Assembly: GCA_030584025.1 (NCBI GenBank)
Contig: CP129487.1
Coordinates: forward strand, 682,001 to 746,000
Length of the DNA: 64,000 nucleotides
Direction of reading: 5' to 3'
DNA from: Cyclobacteriaceae bacterium
GTDB lineage: Bacteria > Bacteroidota > Bacteroidia > Cytophagales > Cyclobacteriaceae
The first letter of the stretch is position 1; each line of letters opens with the position of its first letter. A program made the translations under genes and the position numbers. This document shows positions 31,780 to 41,782 of this stretch, piece by piece. The notes under the pieces were generated by a model. The model was given only the letters and a program-made list of their open reading frames with translations. It made no database searches and had not been told where the DNA came from.

Positions 31780-34700
31780 ATGAGAGTCCTACGCATCCTT
31801 TTCATGTGCCTTGCAGGTATTTTGATCAATAATTTCATGGTTTTTGGTCAGGCTGACCCTACAGTAGCACCTAATATCAATGCATTTAATCTATCGGCTG
31901 ACAACTTAGGCGCTGTGGCTAATGCGGTCAATCTTTTTACAGGAAGTGTAAACTTGCCAATGAATCTAGCTTCTTTACCTAGTAAAAACGGACTCAGTAT
32001 AGATGTATCCATATTTTATAACTCAAATGTCAGAAATCAAGTAGATATACATAATCTCGAAGCACCAACAGGTGTGCTAGGGTTGGGTTGGTCGCTCCCT
32101 ACAAGTCAAATTGTAGTCGATAATAAAATGACTGGAACTAGGGAAGACGATGAATACTACTTTGTTGATGGCGGGGCCTCCAGTAAACTAATATGTGTAG
32201 GAATAAATGGTGGCACTAGAAGTTATAAAGTAGAGACTTTTCAAAACTGGATAATTACATATACTGCAGGTCAGGAAAAATGGGAAATTATAAAGGATGA
32301 TGGTGTAAAATATATCTTTGGCGATCAAGCCAGTGGAAGAAATACCGTACAATGGATTGTTAAATGGGGCAATTGGATTGGCAATAGTGCTTTGAGCACA
32401 GGACAACAGCGACAAGGCCTGGTTTGGAGCATATCTGAAATTGTTAATCTGATAGGTGATAGAATTGATTTTACATATGAAAATGTCGAGAATCGGGTGG
32501 GTTCATCAGGACTATTTCATACCGAAGCATCTTACTTGAGATTTATTGAAGATAGTTGGGGTAACGAGGTTGAACTGATTTATGGGAATAAAGCCGCTGG
32601 TGAGTTTGTCGAACCCCACACTGAAGCTGTTGAGCCTGATGCTTACCAAGAGCGATATGAAAAGAGGTTTCTTGAAAAACTAAAAGTAACCACCTATGGA
32701 GTTTTTGCTTATGAAATCCAATTGGGATATGCGATTAACTTGTTAGGAGCTGGTAACCTGACCAAGAGGCTACTGACGTCAATAACTAAAATAAGTCATT
32801 TGGGTAATGCTATTTCAGGCCCTTCATTTTCCTATGTTACAACTGGATTTGTAAAGGGTATTTTAAATTCAATCACTCTTCCAACTGGTGGCTCAGTAAA
32901 TTTTACCTATCACCCAACAGGATTAGATATTGCAAAAAGCAGATTGGATCGTAATGTAACAGCTCCAAGTGGCTATAAGGAACCTAGGGTTTTCGTTGAA
33001 GATGATTATACGGTTGTGACATGGCGACAGTTAAATGGGACCAGTCACGATAATAATCCCCGCCCGGTTCAGACTTATGTATACCAATGGGATGGGGGCT
33101 GGAAAGAAAAGCCGTTAGGATCAGTGGGAAATGTAAAGATGTTAGACTATGAAGAACAGGATTTTCAGGTTGCTACTAGTAAGAATCACTTCGCACTTCT
33201 ACGTCCAGTATACGGATCAACAAGTTATATGCTATATATATATCACAAGGATGAAAGAGTACCCGGGGAATGGCTCGTAAATTCTTACAATATAAATCTC
33301 GATTCCCATGATGATGAAAAGGAGAAATTACTCGTTGGAGATAATTTTGTGGCAGTGAGTAATGGAAAAGGGAAATTGTTCAGATACGTTTGGAATGGGT
33401 ACTCTTGGAATAGTAGCGTAGTAACATCCTCTTCGACACACAAACATTATACGACATCGGGAAGCAATTACATCATTCACCATGATACAAGGGGTGAATA
33501 TCTCACAGATTTTGTCGAAATTCACTATTTAGACGAGTTACGTAATTGGCAATACTATGCTTCTAACCAGTTTAATTCTGGGCCGGAAGACTCCTATTGG
33601 CATGCAGGCAATAACTTTGCTGTACTTACGGCTGATAATGCATATGAGCGCATTTACCAAATCAATGAAAACTACAGCCTTTCACCGATCACTTTGAATT
33701 TCGATATGCATAGAGCTTCAAATGTTTATATAAGTGGGGGATATCTAGTGTCATTCATTCATGGCACAACAATGCGTTCGGTAGGTTTTAATGGTAACTC
33801 GTGGATTGATGGTGGAGATAAATCATTCTACAATAAAATGAAATGTTCATTTGGGGAGAATATAATCCAATGGGAATCTGATGGTATTTCACCAACACTC
33901 GTTGGTCATATAAAGGAATATAACCCCAATATGAATACCTGGAAATCTGATGTGAACTACAGTTTCACCTATGATCCAGTTGTTTGGAATCCTTCCATAA
34001 TGGGTAACAATGTATATGTACTTTCTAAGGACTATTATTTCAGAAACCCAAATGGTAGCTGGGTTGATGGTGGTGATATATATTATACACCGGGAACTGA
34101 TAGATTATGGCCTGGACGCACGAGGATGGGGCCTAATTTCTTCCTATATGAAGGAGATACTCCATGGAAACTCTACGTGCAGTTTTTTAAGAATAATTCA
34201 CTAAGTACACTACATGAGGTTAATTCGAAAACCTTTACGCCCAGATACTCTTTGTATGCATACAGTAAGTATATGCCTTTGGCAGGTAATAACAGCTTTG
34301 TAACAACATCAAATAGCCTTAACTTCTTAAGCTGTACAAGTATGACTCTTCACAGGGTTATGGATGAAAAATTTTCTGGATTTGTGAAAGACTATCCTGT
34401 TGTGAAAATTGAAGTGAACGATGGAATTAAAAGCAGACCAACCAGTTTCGATTATGTTGCGAGTAATGCAACATGGAACCCTCAAGGCGGATATGCACAA
34501 TACAACAAAGTAATTACAGTAGAAGGAAGTAGCAATCCAACGCTCAGGCCATACGGTTGGGTTGAGAACTCGTTTTTTAATCTTTTATCAGAAACGGAAT
34601 TGGGTGACACGTTTCCGAAAGAGTCACCTAGTGGAAACGCAAACGCTTATTACAAACTACTTACAGGAAGTCCTTACAGGACACGCGCATACGATCCAAC

Positions 34701-35736
34701 TAGTGTTCTTGTTGCAGAATCGAACACAATGTGGAATGTAAGTTATATTGTTGCAAATAATGGTACGACAGGCCTTGAATGGATGTTTATTCCTAGGGTA
34801 TATAAATCAATTGATAAACGAGATAATATTGAAGTTCAGACCATTAATGGATATGATATCACAACAAAGCAATTGACATATCAGCGTGTCTTAAACAAGC
34901 ATGCGTCTGGCGAAAACCAACTCGTAGATAATGAGTATACGTATGCGTGGCAGGTGTACCCGGATTGTCTTGCAAAGAATATTCTTAATCCAATTGTTCA
35001 GGTGAAACGAGATATTAACGGAAGTCAATATACCGAAAGTTACGTAACTCGTTGGAAGAATTGGATGATGAATTATGATTATGGCCACCAAGTTCCGATG
35101 CCAGCGGATTCATATAGCTGGCTTGGTACTGGTTCTCATACTTTTACAGTTTGGGATGTTGCTCAATCTCCTTCTGATGATTGGCGATTTTTAAGTAAGG
35201 TATCTCGAAGACATAGCTATTCGGGTGTACCAATTGAGGAAGTAAGTAATGGAGATCAAGCCAATGCCAAGGTACTTAATTCAAATGGAAATTTAGTATT
35301 AGGTGATGTATCAAATTCATCTTCATTTCTGGTTAGGTATTACGGTTTTGAGGAAGCAACAACAGATTTTTCGAATGATGCTAAATGCGGTTTGAAGAGC
35401 AGCACAACCTCATTGACTGTATATATTCCAGCTACAGGTATTTATAAACTTACATATTGGAAGAAGAGCACTGCGGACTGGGAGTTGGTTGAACAAGTAA
35501 CTTCATCAAATGTGACAATTGGCGGTAGCGGTATGCTTATTGATGAAGTCAGACTCCATCCGTTAAAAGCACGAATGACAACCTATTCATATGACCAATT
35601 CGGTAACCTGATTACGGTGTGTGATCCTAATAATGTAATCTCTTACAAAGAGTATGATGATTTTAATCGCCCCAAAGCGGTCAGAGATCAAGACGAGAAT
35701 ATTATTCTACACACTTATTATAACATTAAGAACTAA
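31780..35736 (+). CDS. secreted RHS/YD-repeat partner protein (SpvB/TcB-like N-terminal type)
   Basis: A 1318-residue protein with signal peptide MRVLRILFMCLAGILINNFM ending at VFGQ. AVNLFTGSVNLPMNLASLPS, then LSIDVSIFYNSNVRNQ and GVLGLGWSLP are the opening block of Bacteroidota RHS-type proteins, also like SpvB/TcB. The middle (about 400-850) is a beta-propeller-like repeat region with recurring Trp/Tyr/Asn and WNGYSW-type units. The C-terminus has true YD repeats (TTYSYDQFGNLITVCDPNN; YKEYDDFNRPKAVRDQD). It stops four bases before the second RHS gene, so the pair together probably makes the RHS cocoon that one long polypeptide makes elsewhere. The composition looks AT-richer than the flanking backbone genes. 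Confidence 0.85.
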   Translation: MRVLRILFMCLAGILINNFMVFGQADPTVAPNINAFNLSADNLGAVANAVNLFTGSVNLPMNLASLPSKNGLSIDVSIFYNSNVRNQVDIHNLEAPTGVLGLGWSLPTSQIVVDNKMTGTREDDEYYFVDGGASSKLICVGINGGTRSYKVETFQNWIITYTAGQEKWEIIKDDGVKYIFGDQASGRNTVQWIVKWGNWIGNSALSTGQQRQGLVWSISEIVNLIGDRIDFTYENVENRVGSSGLFHTEASYLRFIEDSWGNEVELIYGNKAAGEFVEPHTEAVEPDAYQERYEKRFLEKLKVTTYGVFAYEIQLGYAINLLGAGNLTKRLLTSITKISHLGNAISGPSFSYVTTGFVKGILNSITLPTGGSVNFTYHPTGLDIAKSRLDRNVTAPSGYKEPRVFVEDDYTVVTWRQLNGTSHDNNPRPVQTYVYQWDGGWKEKPLGSVGNVKMLDYEEQDFQVATSKNHFALLRPVYGSTSYMLYIYHKDERVPGEWLVNSYNINLDSHDDEKEKLLVGDNFVAVSNGKGKLFRYVWNGYSWNSSVVTSSSTHKHYTTSGSNYIIHHDTRGEYLTDFVEIHYLDELRNWQYYASNQFNSGPEDSYWHAGNNFAVLTADNAYERIYQINENYSLSPITLNFDMHRASNVYISGGYLVSFIHGTTMRSVGFNGNSWIDGGDKSFYNKMKCSFGENIIQWESDGISPTLVGHIKEYNPNMNTWKSDVNYSFTYDPVVWNPSIMGNNVYVLSKDYYFRNPNGSWVDGGDIYYTPGTDRLWPGRTRMGPNFFLYEGDTPWKLYVQFFKNNSLSTLHEVNSKTFTPRYSLYAYSKYMPLAGNNSFVTTSNSLNFLSCTSMTLHRVMDEKFSGFVKDYPVVKIEVNDGIKSRPTSFDYVASNATWNPQGGYAQYNKVITVEGSSNPTLRPYGWVENSFFNLLSETELGDTFPKESPSGNANAYYKLLTGSPYRTRAYDPTSVLVAESNTMWNVSYIVANNGTTGLEWMFIPRVYKSIDKRDNIEVQTINGYDITTKQLTYQRVLNKHASGENQLVDNEYTYAWQVYPDCLAKNILNPIVQVKRDINGSQYTESYVTRWKNWMMNYDYGHQVPMPADSYSWLGTGSHTFTVWDVAQSPSDDWRFLSKVSRRHSYSGVPIEEVSNGDQANAKVLNSNGNLVLGDVSNSSSFLVRYYGFEEATTDFSNDAKCGLKSSTTSLTVYIPATGIYKLTYWKKSTADWELVEQVTSSNVTIGGSGMLIDEVRLHPLKARMTTYSYDQFGNLITVCDPNNVISYKEYDDFNRPKAVRDQDENIILHTYYNIKN

Positions 35737-35739
35737 GTT

Positions 35740-38700
35740 ATGTCCCCAATAAAGTCTTACTCTAAACAGATTGTATTAGTTTTAGTGATTACTATATGGT
35801 GTTTTACTGATTCGTTTGGTCAGTACCAATACTATTTTAACATCGTTGGCCCCACCTCCATTTGTTCAGGGTCTACTTATAGTTATTCAACTTCGGGATA
35901 CACAGGTCAGGGTACAGTATATTGGTCTGTTGTAGGAGGAACATTTGTTGGCCCTTCATATGGTCCATCGGTTACCGTAACTTGGAACACTGAGAATGGT
36001 TCCTTATCCGCTTCATCCTGGCATATGGACTGTAGCGGTGGCGGAGGATGTATTATTGAGCCTTGTGAAATCGAGCAATTTTCTTTCAACTGCTATGATT
36101 ATTATTATAACTCGTATCCGTTTTACGTATACGGTATAGGTAATCCTTCCATATCCTATAGTGGATCCACAACAATTTGTCAAGGCTCTAGTCTTCAGTT
36201 GACAACCGCTGCAGGGTATCAATATCAGTGGAAAAAAGATGGAGTAAATATTACGGGTGCGACTCAAAATATTTACAGTGCAAACCAAACAGGAGCCTAT
36301 TCTGTGATTGTTACTATCAATGGATGTACTCGTCCGTCTAATACAGTGAATGTTACGGTAAACCCTTTGCCAACTAGGCCAACCATTTCGGTTAGTGTTA
36401 ACCCGTTAGCCCCAGGAGGATCAATTTTGACAGCCTCTAATGGCACAACGTATCAATGGTACAAAAACGGAAATTCGTTGGCTGGCAAGACGAATGAAAC
36501 GCTTAGCGTTACATCAGCCGGTACTTATACTGTTACAAATACTGTAAACAACTGTACAAACACCTCACTTCCAGCAAGTATTACATCTGGAAATGACTAC
36601 AATTTTCAAGCTACAACTAAGGTCAATATTCCTGGTGTAACCACAGAAAGCCAATTACTTGCTTTAAGTATTCCATCAGGTGATATTTCTCAAACAATAA
36701 CCTATCTTGACGATCAGGGTAAGCAATTTCAGGAAGTTCATCGACAAGCTTCAGTAGGCGGTACGGATATCATCAAACCAAATGTTTATGATGATCTTTA
36801 CCGGCCATCGAAGTCCTTCCTTCCCATGATAGCATCTCAAAGTAATGGAATGGCTTTGTCGAATGTTTTAAGCGGAAGTTCTGGAGAGGATAATTACATA
36901 GGCAGCCCTCATTACATTTTTTATAATTCCGGGTCCCAATACTATCCGAATGAACCACAACCGTTTGCAAAAACTGAATATGAATTAACTCCCTTAAAGA
37001 GACCTAAACGAGTAGGTTCAATCGGCACAAGCTGGCAGCCTGGAAATGCAGATACGGAGGTAATCTATACATCTAATGGCACTGACATACGACTTTGGAC
37101 TATTAATGCGGCTGGACCACAATCGCTGACAACGTGGCCATCAAATACTTTAAATGTTACGCGTAGTATTTCAACTGTCAACACTTCACCACTTAAGCGA
37201 ATAGAACAAGAGACTATCTCAAACCGGGAAGGCTTAAAATTGGTTGAACGAGTGAAGCATGACGGAACAAACTGGGCTGAAACGCATTATATTTATGATA
37301 GTAAAAATAACCTACGGTACATTCTTACACCCCAACTCATTGAACTGTTAAGAATCGCTGGAAATTTCGCAACAACACAGACGCAAATTGACGATTGGGC
37401 ATACCAATTTATTTATGATTCTGATAATCGTCTAATTGAAGCAAAACCCCCTGGGGTTTCGTGGAAGTATTTGGTTTATGACCGAAGGGACAGGGTGATT
37501 CTCAGTCAAAATGGAAATGAGAGGGGTAGGAATGAGTGGAACTATACCAAGTACGATGATCTTAACCGACCTGTGGTTAGTGGTATCTACAAGCCAGGCG
37601 TTGCAATCACCCGGGCTGACATCCAAATCACAGTAAACTCACTTGGTTCTGGTTTAGGTTATCAGAACGCTGAGTCTGCCTTAAATCATTCAACAGTATT
37701 TCCAACTACCAACGTTGAAGAATTGATGTTGAGTTATTATGACAGCTATGATAATTGCCCACCTTGTGCAAACTCTCAGCTAGCGTTTAGTGCTCAAAGT
37801 TGGGTAAGTATTCCACTGGCTGGGATATTTGAAAAATTCAATCGTCTACTTGACTTACCAACGGCTGCTAGTATAAAGATATTAGATAGTGAACAGTGGT
37901 TACACTCGGTAACGTACTACAATAAGTACCACCAACCAATCCAGGTTGTTAACATAAATCACCGTGGTGATGTAGACCGTGAATCAATGCTATATGATTT
38001 TTCAGGAGATTTAATTGAAACAGTGTCTTCATTAGATGGCCAAACCATTAGACGGAGATTTGAGCATGACCCGTCAGGAAGACTAATTCAAGTTCGTCAT
38101 CGTATCAATGATCAACCCGAGGTAATTCTGCTGAAAACGGAGTATAATGAATTAGATCAGGTGATCGCAAAATATTTACATAGTAAAGATAACGGTGTAT
38201 CCTATCATCAAAAACTTGATTATAGGTATAGTATCAAAGGTTGGCTCACGCAGTTGAATTACCCGTTGTCTACCAGCGAACCGGTTGATTACTTCGGAAT
38301 GCAATTTGCGTATGATAATGTATTACCAACTGGAAATAGTAACCGACTTGATGGAATGATCACTGGTGCTGTTTGGAAGAATAATCTCTCCGAACAGGAG
38401 CATGGGTATAATTTCAGCTACAATGATCTTGGGGCATTAACAACAGCAGAGTATAAGACCAAAGAATCCGCCTGGATCAACTCCGGCTTAATGACAGAGT
38501 CAAATTTAAACTACGACCTTAATGGAAACATCACATCCTTAAATCGATTTGGAAATAGTGGTGGAACAGCCCAACAAATAGATCAGCTAATATACAACTA
38601 TGGAACCGGTGGCAATATGCTCTATAAAGTAACAGATAATGCCCCAGTTGCATTTAAGGACTTAGGATTTAAGGATGGGGCCAATCAAAACAATGATTTC

Positions 38701-41352
38701 TCATATGACGTTGATGGAAACCTAATTGGAGATGAGAATAAGCAAATAAGCATTGAATATAATGCAATCAATCAACCAGCCATTGTCACGTTAAGCGATG
38801 GGTCCGAAATTCGATACAAGTATGATGCTATTGGAACACGGCTATCGCAAGAAGTATACGATGCCGGTGAAAACCTGGTTAATAAAATTGATTATGTAGG
38901 AAACTACCTATATGTCAATGACGAGCTAGAAACAATCTTTCATGAGGAGGGCCGTATGGTTGCTCCCTCATTTACAAATCTGATATCCAATACAGCAACC
39001 CGGGAGGCAAATACGTTGGAAGGTTATGCAGCTAATTTAAGTGTATCGCTGACCAATACCCAGGCTAATGGTGAGACTCACGTTAGAGTGGTAAGCAATC
39101 AATCAAGCGGAAGACCAGGTGTGTGGCCTATCGGTGAAACCATTACAGTGAAGGCTAATGAGCGGTATGCTTTCAAAGTTCTCGGTTACAGGCATACCTC
39201 ACATGCAGCTAACTTATACGTGTGGAGTAACACCGGAGATTTAATCTGGACAGGACCAGTACTGCCATTAGGTCAAGCGAATGAGACTTGGGTTACTGCT
39301 GAGTTCACCATTCCAAATGGAATCACCCAAATCAAAGTTGGTGTGCTCTGGAGTAGTCCGACAAATGGTGCAACGATGTATATCAATCGCGTTGCAGTCT
39401 ACAAACTTGATTGGGAATATCAGTACTTCTTGAAAGATCATCTCGGTAGCTCAAGGGTAGTTCTTCAGACTGAACCTCACACTTATACTTATACGGCAAC
39501 TATGGAAACTGCGAATTTCAACAAGGAAAGCGAGCAGTTTTTAAATCTTAACAGCAGTTATGAGATTGCATTTGGCGCAGCAAATGCCACTGCAGGTGGT
39601 CTCAATGCACTAAAGATGAATTCCACGTACCGCATTGGCCCCTCCAGAAGCTTCAAGGTTATGCCGGGTGATATTATAGATGCCAGTGTAATGGCTTATT
39701 ATGTAAGTGGCACTTATACTAAATCGCCTGTAGCCGCCATGGCTTCGTACGTCATAAGTGCACTGTCAGGTGGTGCAAGTGGGGTGGTGGATGGGATTAA
39801 TTATTCCTATACAAATTCTGGCACTGGCTCTCCTTTCCTGTTGAGTCCAGATCAAGGTAGTTCAAAGCCTTCTGCATTTTTGAACTATATTTTATTCGAT
39901 CAAAATTTTGAACCAATATCAGCTGAAAGTGCTCCTCTTGGCAGTAATCCTAGTCAGCTGCACGCAGTCTTGCTGCCGTCAATTAACATTACAAGACCTG
40001 GATATCTGTTTATATACTTAAGCTATGATAACGACACAGGTCCTGAAGTTTGGTTTGATGAACTGAAAATTACTTATAAAGAAAGTCCTGTCATACAAAT
40101 CAGCGATTACTATGCATTTGGGTTGACCTCTTTCCAATGGTTAAGGGAGGGTGAGAATGAGAATAAGTACCTCTTTCAAGGCAAAGAGCTTAATGATAGT
40201 ACGGGAATGTATGATTTCCATGCTAGGCAGTATGATGCTTCGATCGGGAGATGGCTTGGAGTGGATCCTAAGTCACAATTTGCTTCACCGTATTTATTTG
40301 GGTTCAATAACCCATACATGACTGTCGATCCTGATGGAAAATTGGCTTGGTTTGTTCCAATTATAGTAGGAGCTGTAATTGGAGGAACAAGTCAGGGGAT
40401 TATGGCTGCTAACAATGGCGGAACTTTTTTAGGCGGATTTTGGCGAGGCGCCCTTGTTGGTGCAGCAGCTGGCGCTGCAGGAATAGGAGCTACTGCTTGG
40501 GCAGCAGGAACTTCATTTACTGCTGTGGGTGCTGGAACCGCATCTGTAGGCTTTGGAGCATCTTTGGTTGGAGGAATAACTGGCGGTGCAGTAAGTGGTG
40601 GGTTAGGAGCTTTATTGAATGGCGGTGATGTTGGTACGGGAATTTGGCAAGGAGCACTTGGTGGAGGAATAGGTAGCATCGTAGGAATGAATGCTCCTGG
40701 TATTTTAACTGGTGCCATTACTGGTGGCGCAAGCGGTGGGTTGGCTGGTGGTTTGACTGCAGAATTAACTGGCGGTAGTTTTAAAGAAGGTTTTGTTAAT
40801 GGTGCAATAGCAGGTGCAATAACTGGTGGAATTTACGGTGGTATTGCTGCTACTGAATCAAAGTATGAAAGGAATATTTTATTCGGGAATGTTACTAGAA
40901 ATGGAAAGCAAAACTTTTTAAATGATTTAGCTAGTTCTTCTGATGCATACAATCAGGGTCTTAACAAGGTCATTTTGGCTAAAAGAGGAGATCTTGCGCC
41001 AGATGAAAATGGAGTTACCAGACCAATAATTAATGGAGTAGAGTCTGATCTTAATACTTATGTACTTGATGGCTGGGGGGCTGGCACAAAATCGAATGTA
41101 TATATTAAAAGTAATTCTCTAAAAGGGATGGCTTCTACTTTTGGTCATGAAATGGTTCATGTGAGAGATTATTTTACTGGTTACGTCAAGATGCATTTTA
41201 TCAATAAGTACATTGAATTACGTAGCATTCCATTAGCACATATAGCGACCAAAAACCATTTGGAATATAGAGCTTATCAGTCTAATATTCAATTCGGATA
41301 TCGGGTTAGTCAATATCAAACTGAATTGAACAGATACTTAATGTATAAATAA
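35740..41352 (+). CDS. RHS-repeat polymorphic toxin with HExxH metallopeptidase-like tip
   Basis: A 1870-residue protein with a hydrophobic N-terminal signal region. Residues about 30-290 hold Ig-like, gliding-motility-type repeats (YQWKKDGVNITGATQNIYSA; YQWYKNGNSLAGKT), then a DUF6443 block (ITYLDDQGKQFQEVHRQASV), then YD repeats. The RHS core KYLFQGKELNDSTGMYDFHA, then RQYDASIGRWLGVDPKSQ, lies at about 1475-1515, ending in a DPDG cleavage-type boundary near 1530. After it come a Gly/Ala-rich hydrophobic segment (about 1535-1710) and a C-terminal tip of about 150 residues. The tip has FGHEMVHVRDYF (His1803-Glu1804...His1807) and HLEYRAYQ, with Glu1842 as possible third zinc ligand: a predicted metallopeptidase toxin. 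The next small gene is a candidate immunity gene. Confidence 0.88.
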   Translation: MSPIKSYSKQIVLVLVITIWCFTDSFGQYQYYFNIVGPTSICSGSTYSYSTSGYTGQGTVYWSVVGGTFVGPSYGPSVTVTWNTENGSLSASSWHMDCSGGGGCIIEPCEIEQFSFNCYDYYYNSYPFYVYGIGNPSISYSGSTTICQGSSLQLTTAAGYQYQWKKDGVNITGATQNIYSANQTGAYSVIVTINGCTRPSNTVNVTVNPLPTRPTISVSVNPLAPGGSILTASNGTTYQWYKNGNSLAGKTNETLSVTSAGTYTVTNTVNNCTNTSLPASITSGNDYNFQATTKVNIPGVTTESQLLALSIPSGDISQTITYLDDQGKQFQEVHRQASVGGTDIIKPNVYDDLYRPSKSFLPMIASQSNGMALSNVLSGSSGEDNYIGSPHYIFYNSGSQYYPNEPQPFAKTEYELTPLKRPKRVGSIGTSWQPGNADTEVIYTSNGTDIRLWTINAAGPQSLTTWPSNTLNVTRSISTVNTSPLKRIEQETISNREGLKLVERVKHDGTNWAETHYIYDSKNNLRYILTPQLIELLRIAGNFATTQTQIDDWAYQFIYDSDNRLIEAKPPGVSWKYLVYDRRDRVILSQNGNERGRNEWNYTKYDDLNRPVVSGIYKPGVAITRADIQITVNSLGSGLGYQNAESALNHSTVFPTTNVEELMLSYYDSYDNCPPCANSQLAFSAQSWVSIPLAGIFEKFNRLLDLPTAASIKILDSEQWLHSVTYYNKYHQPIQVVNINHRGDVDRESMLYDFSGDLIETVSSLDGQTIRRRFEHDPSGRLIQVRHRINDQPEVILLKTEYNELDQVIAKYLHSKDNGVSYHQKLDYRYSIKGWLTQLNYPLSTSEPVDYFGMQFAYDNVLPTGNSNRLDGMITGAVWKNNLSEQEHGYNFSYNDLGALTTAEYKTKESAWINSGLMTESNLNYDLNGNITSLNRFGNSGGTAQQIDQLIYNYGTGGNMLYKVTDNAPVAFKDLGFKDGANQNNDFSYDVDGNLIGDENKQISIEYNAINQPAIVTLSDGSEIRYKYDAIGTRLSQEVYDAGENLVNKIDYVGNYLYVNDELETIFHEEGRMVAPSFTNLISNTATREANTLEGYAANLSVSLTNTQANGETHVRVVSNQSSGRPGVWPIGETITVKANERYAFKVLGYRHTSHAANLYVWSNTGDLIWTGPVLPLGQANETWVTAEFTIPNGITQIKVGVLWSSPTNGATMYINRVAVYKLDWEYQYFLKDHLGSSRVVLQTEPHTYTYTATMETANFNKESEQFLNLNSSYEIAFGAANATAGGLNALKMNSTYRIGPSRSFKVMPGDIIDASVMAYYVSGTYTKSPVAAMASYVISALSGGASGVVDGINYSYTNSGTGSPFLLSPDQGSSKPSAFLNYILFDQNFEPISAESAPLGSNPSQLHAVLLPSINITRPGYLFIYLSYDNDTGPEVWFDELKITYKESPVIQISDYYAFGLTSFQWLREGENENKYLFQGKELNDSTGMYDFHARQYDASIGRWLGVDPKSQFASPYLFGFNNPYMTVDPDGKLAWFVPIIVGAVIGGTSQGIMAANNGGTFLGGFWRGALVGAAAGAAGIGATAWAAGTSFTAVGAGTASVGFGASLVGGITGGAVSGGLGALLNGGDVGTGIWQGALGGGIGSIVGMNAPGILTGAITGGASGGLAGGLTAELTGGSFKEGFVNGAIAGAITGGIYGGIAATESKYERNILFGNVTRNGKQNFLNDLASSSDAYNQGLNKVILAKRGDLAPDENGVTRPIINGVESDLNTYVLDGWGAGTKSNVYIKSNSLKGMASTFGHEMVHVRDYFTGYVKMHFINKYIELRSIPLAHIATKNHLEYRAYQSNIQFGYRVSQYQTELNRYLMYK

Positions 41353-41359
41353 GAGTTCT

Positions 41360-41716
41360 ATGATAAGAATTTTGTTACTGCTTCTATTATTAAAGGTCAT
41401 CGTTACTGACTCCTATGCCCAAAGGTGTTTTAAGGGAACTGCTAAAACAGGAGATGAATGCTATTTTATTTTAAACAACGACAGTACTTTTGAAATGACT
41501 GTTCTATCAAAGTTTCATAGTGAAATAAGTTCATTTAAAATTGAAGGAAGGTTTACTGAGACTAAATCGGGTTTAGTTTTAGATAATTATTTTAATTATA
41601 AGAATATGGAGATAAATAAAGTTGGACGATCGATAGAGATAACTCTCTTACATGAAAAAGTTCGGTTAAGGAGATTTAAATGTAAAAAATTGACTCACCT
41701 AGAATTAAAAAAGTAA
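41360..41716 (+). CDS. small exported protein, candidate immunity protein
   Basis: A 118-residue protein starting 8 bases after the RHS toxin stop. The N-terminus MIRILLLLLLLKVIVTDSYA is a signal peptide (cleavage after about residue 20), with no lipobox cysteine. The mature part of about 97 residues looks like a small beta-sheet protein (FILNNDSTFEMTVLSK; SIEITLLHEKVRLRRF) with two lysines at the end. Polymorphic RHS toxins are normally followed directly by their immunity gene, which is why I propose that role; the sequence itself matches no family I know. An exported location would suit a toxin that acts in the periplasm or envelope. Confidence 0.6.
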   Translation: MIRILLLLLLLKVIVTDSYAQRCFKGTAKTGDECYFILNNDSTFEMTVLSKFHSEISSFKIEGRFTETKSGLVLDNYFNYKNMEINKVGRSIEITLLHEKVRLRRFKCKKLTHLELKK

Positions 41717-41782
41717 TGACTGGAATGAAAGTGATATAATATAAGATCTTAGTGCTGAATATAGAAAAATAGATGGCATATT

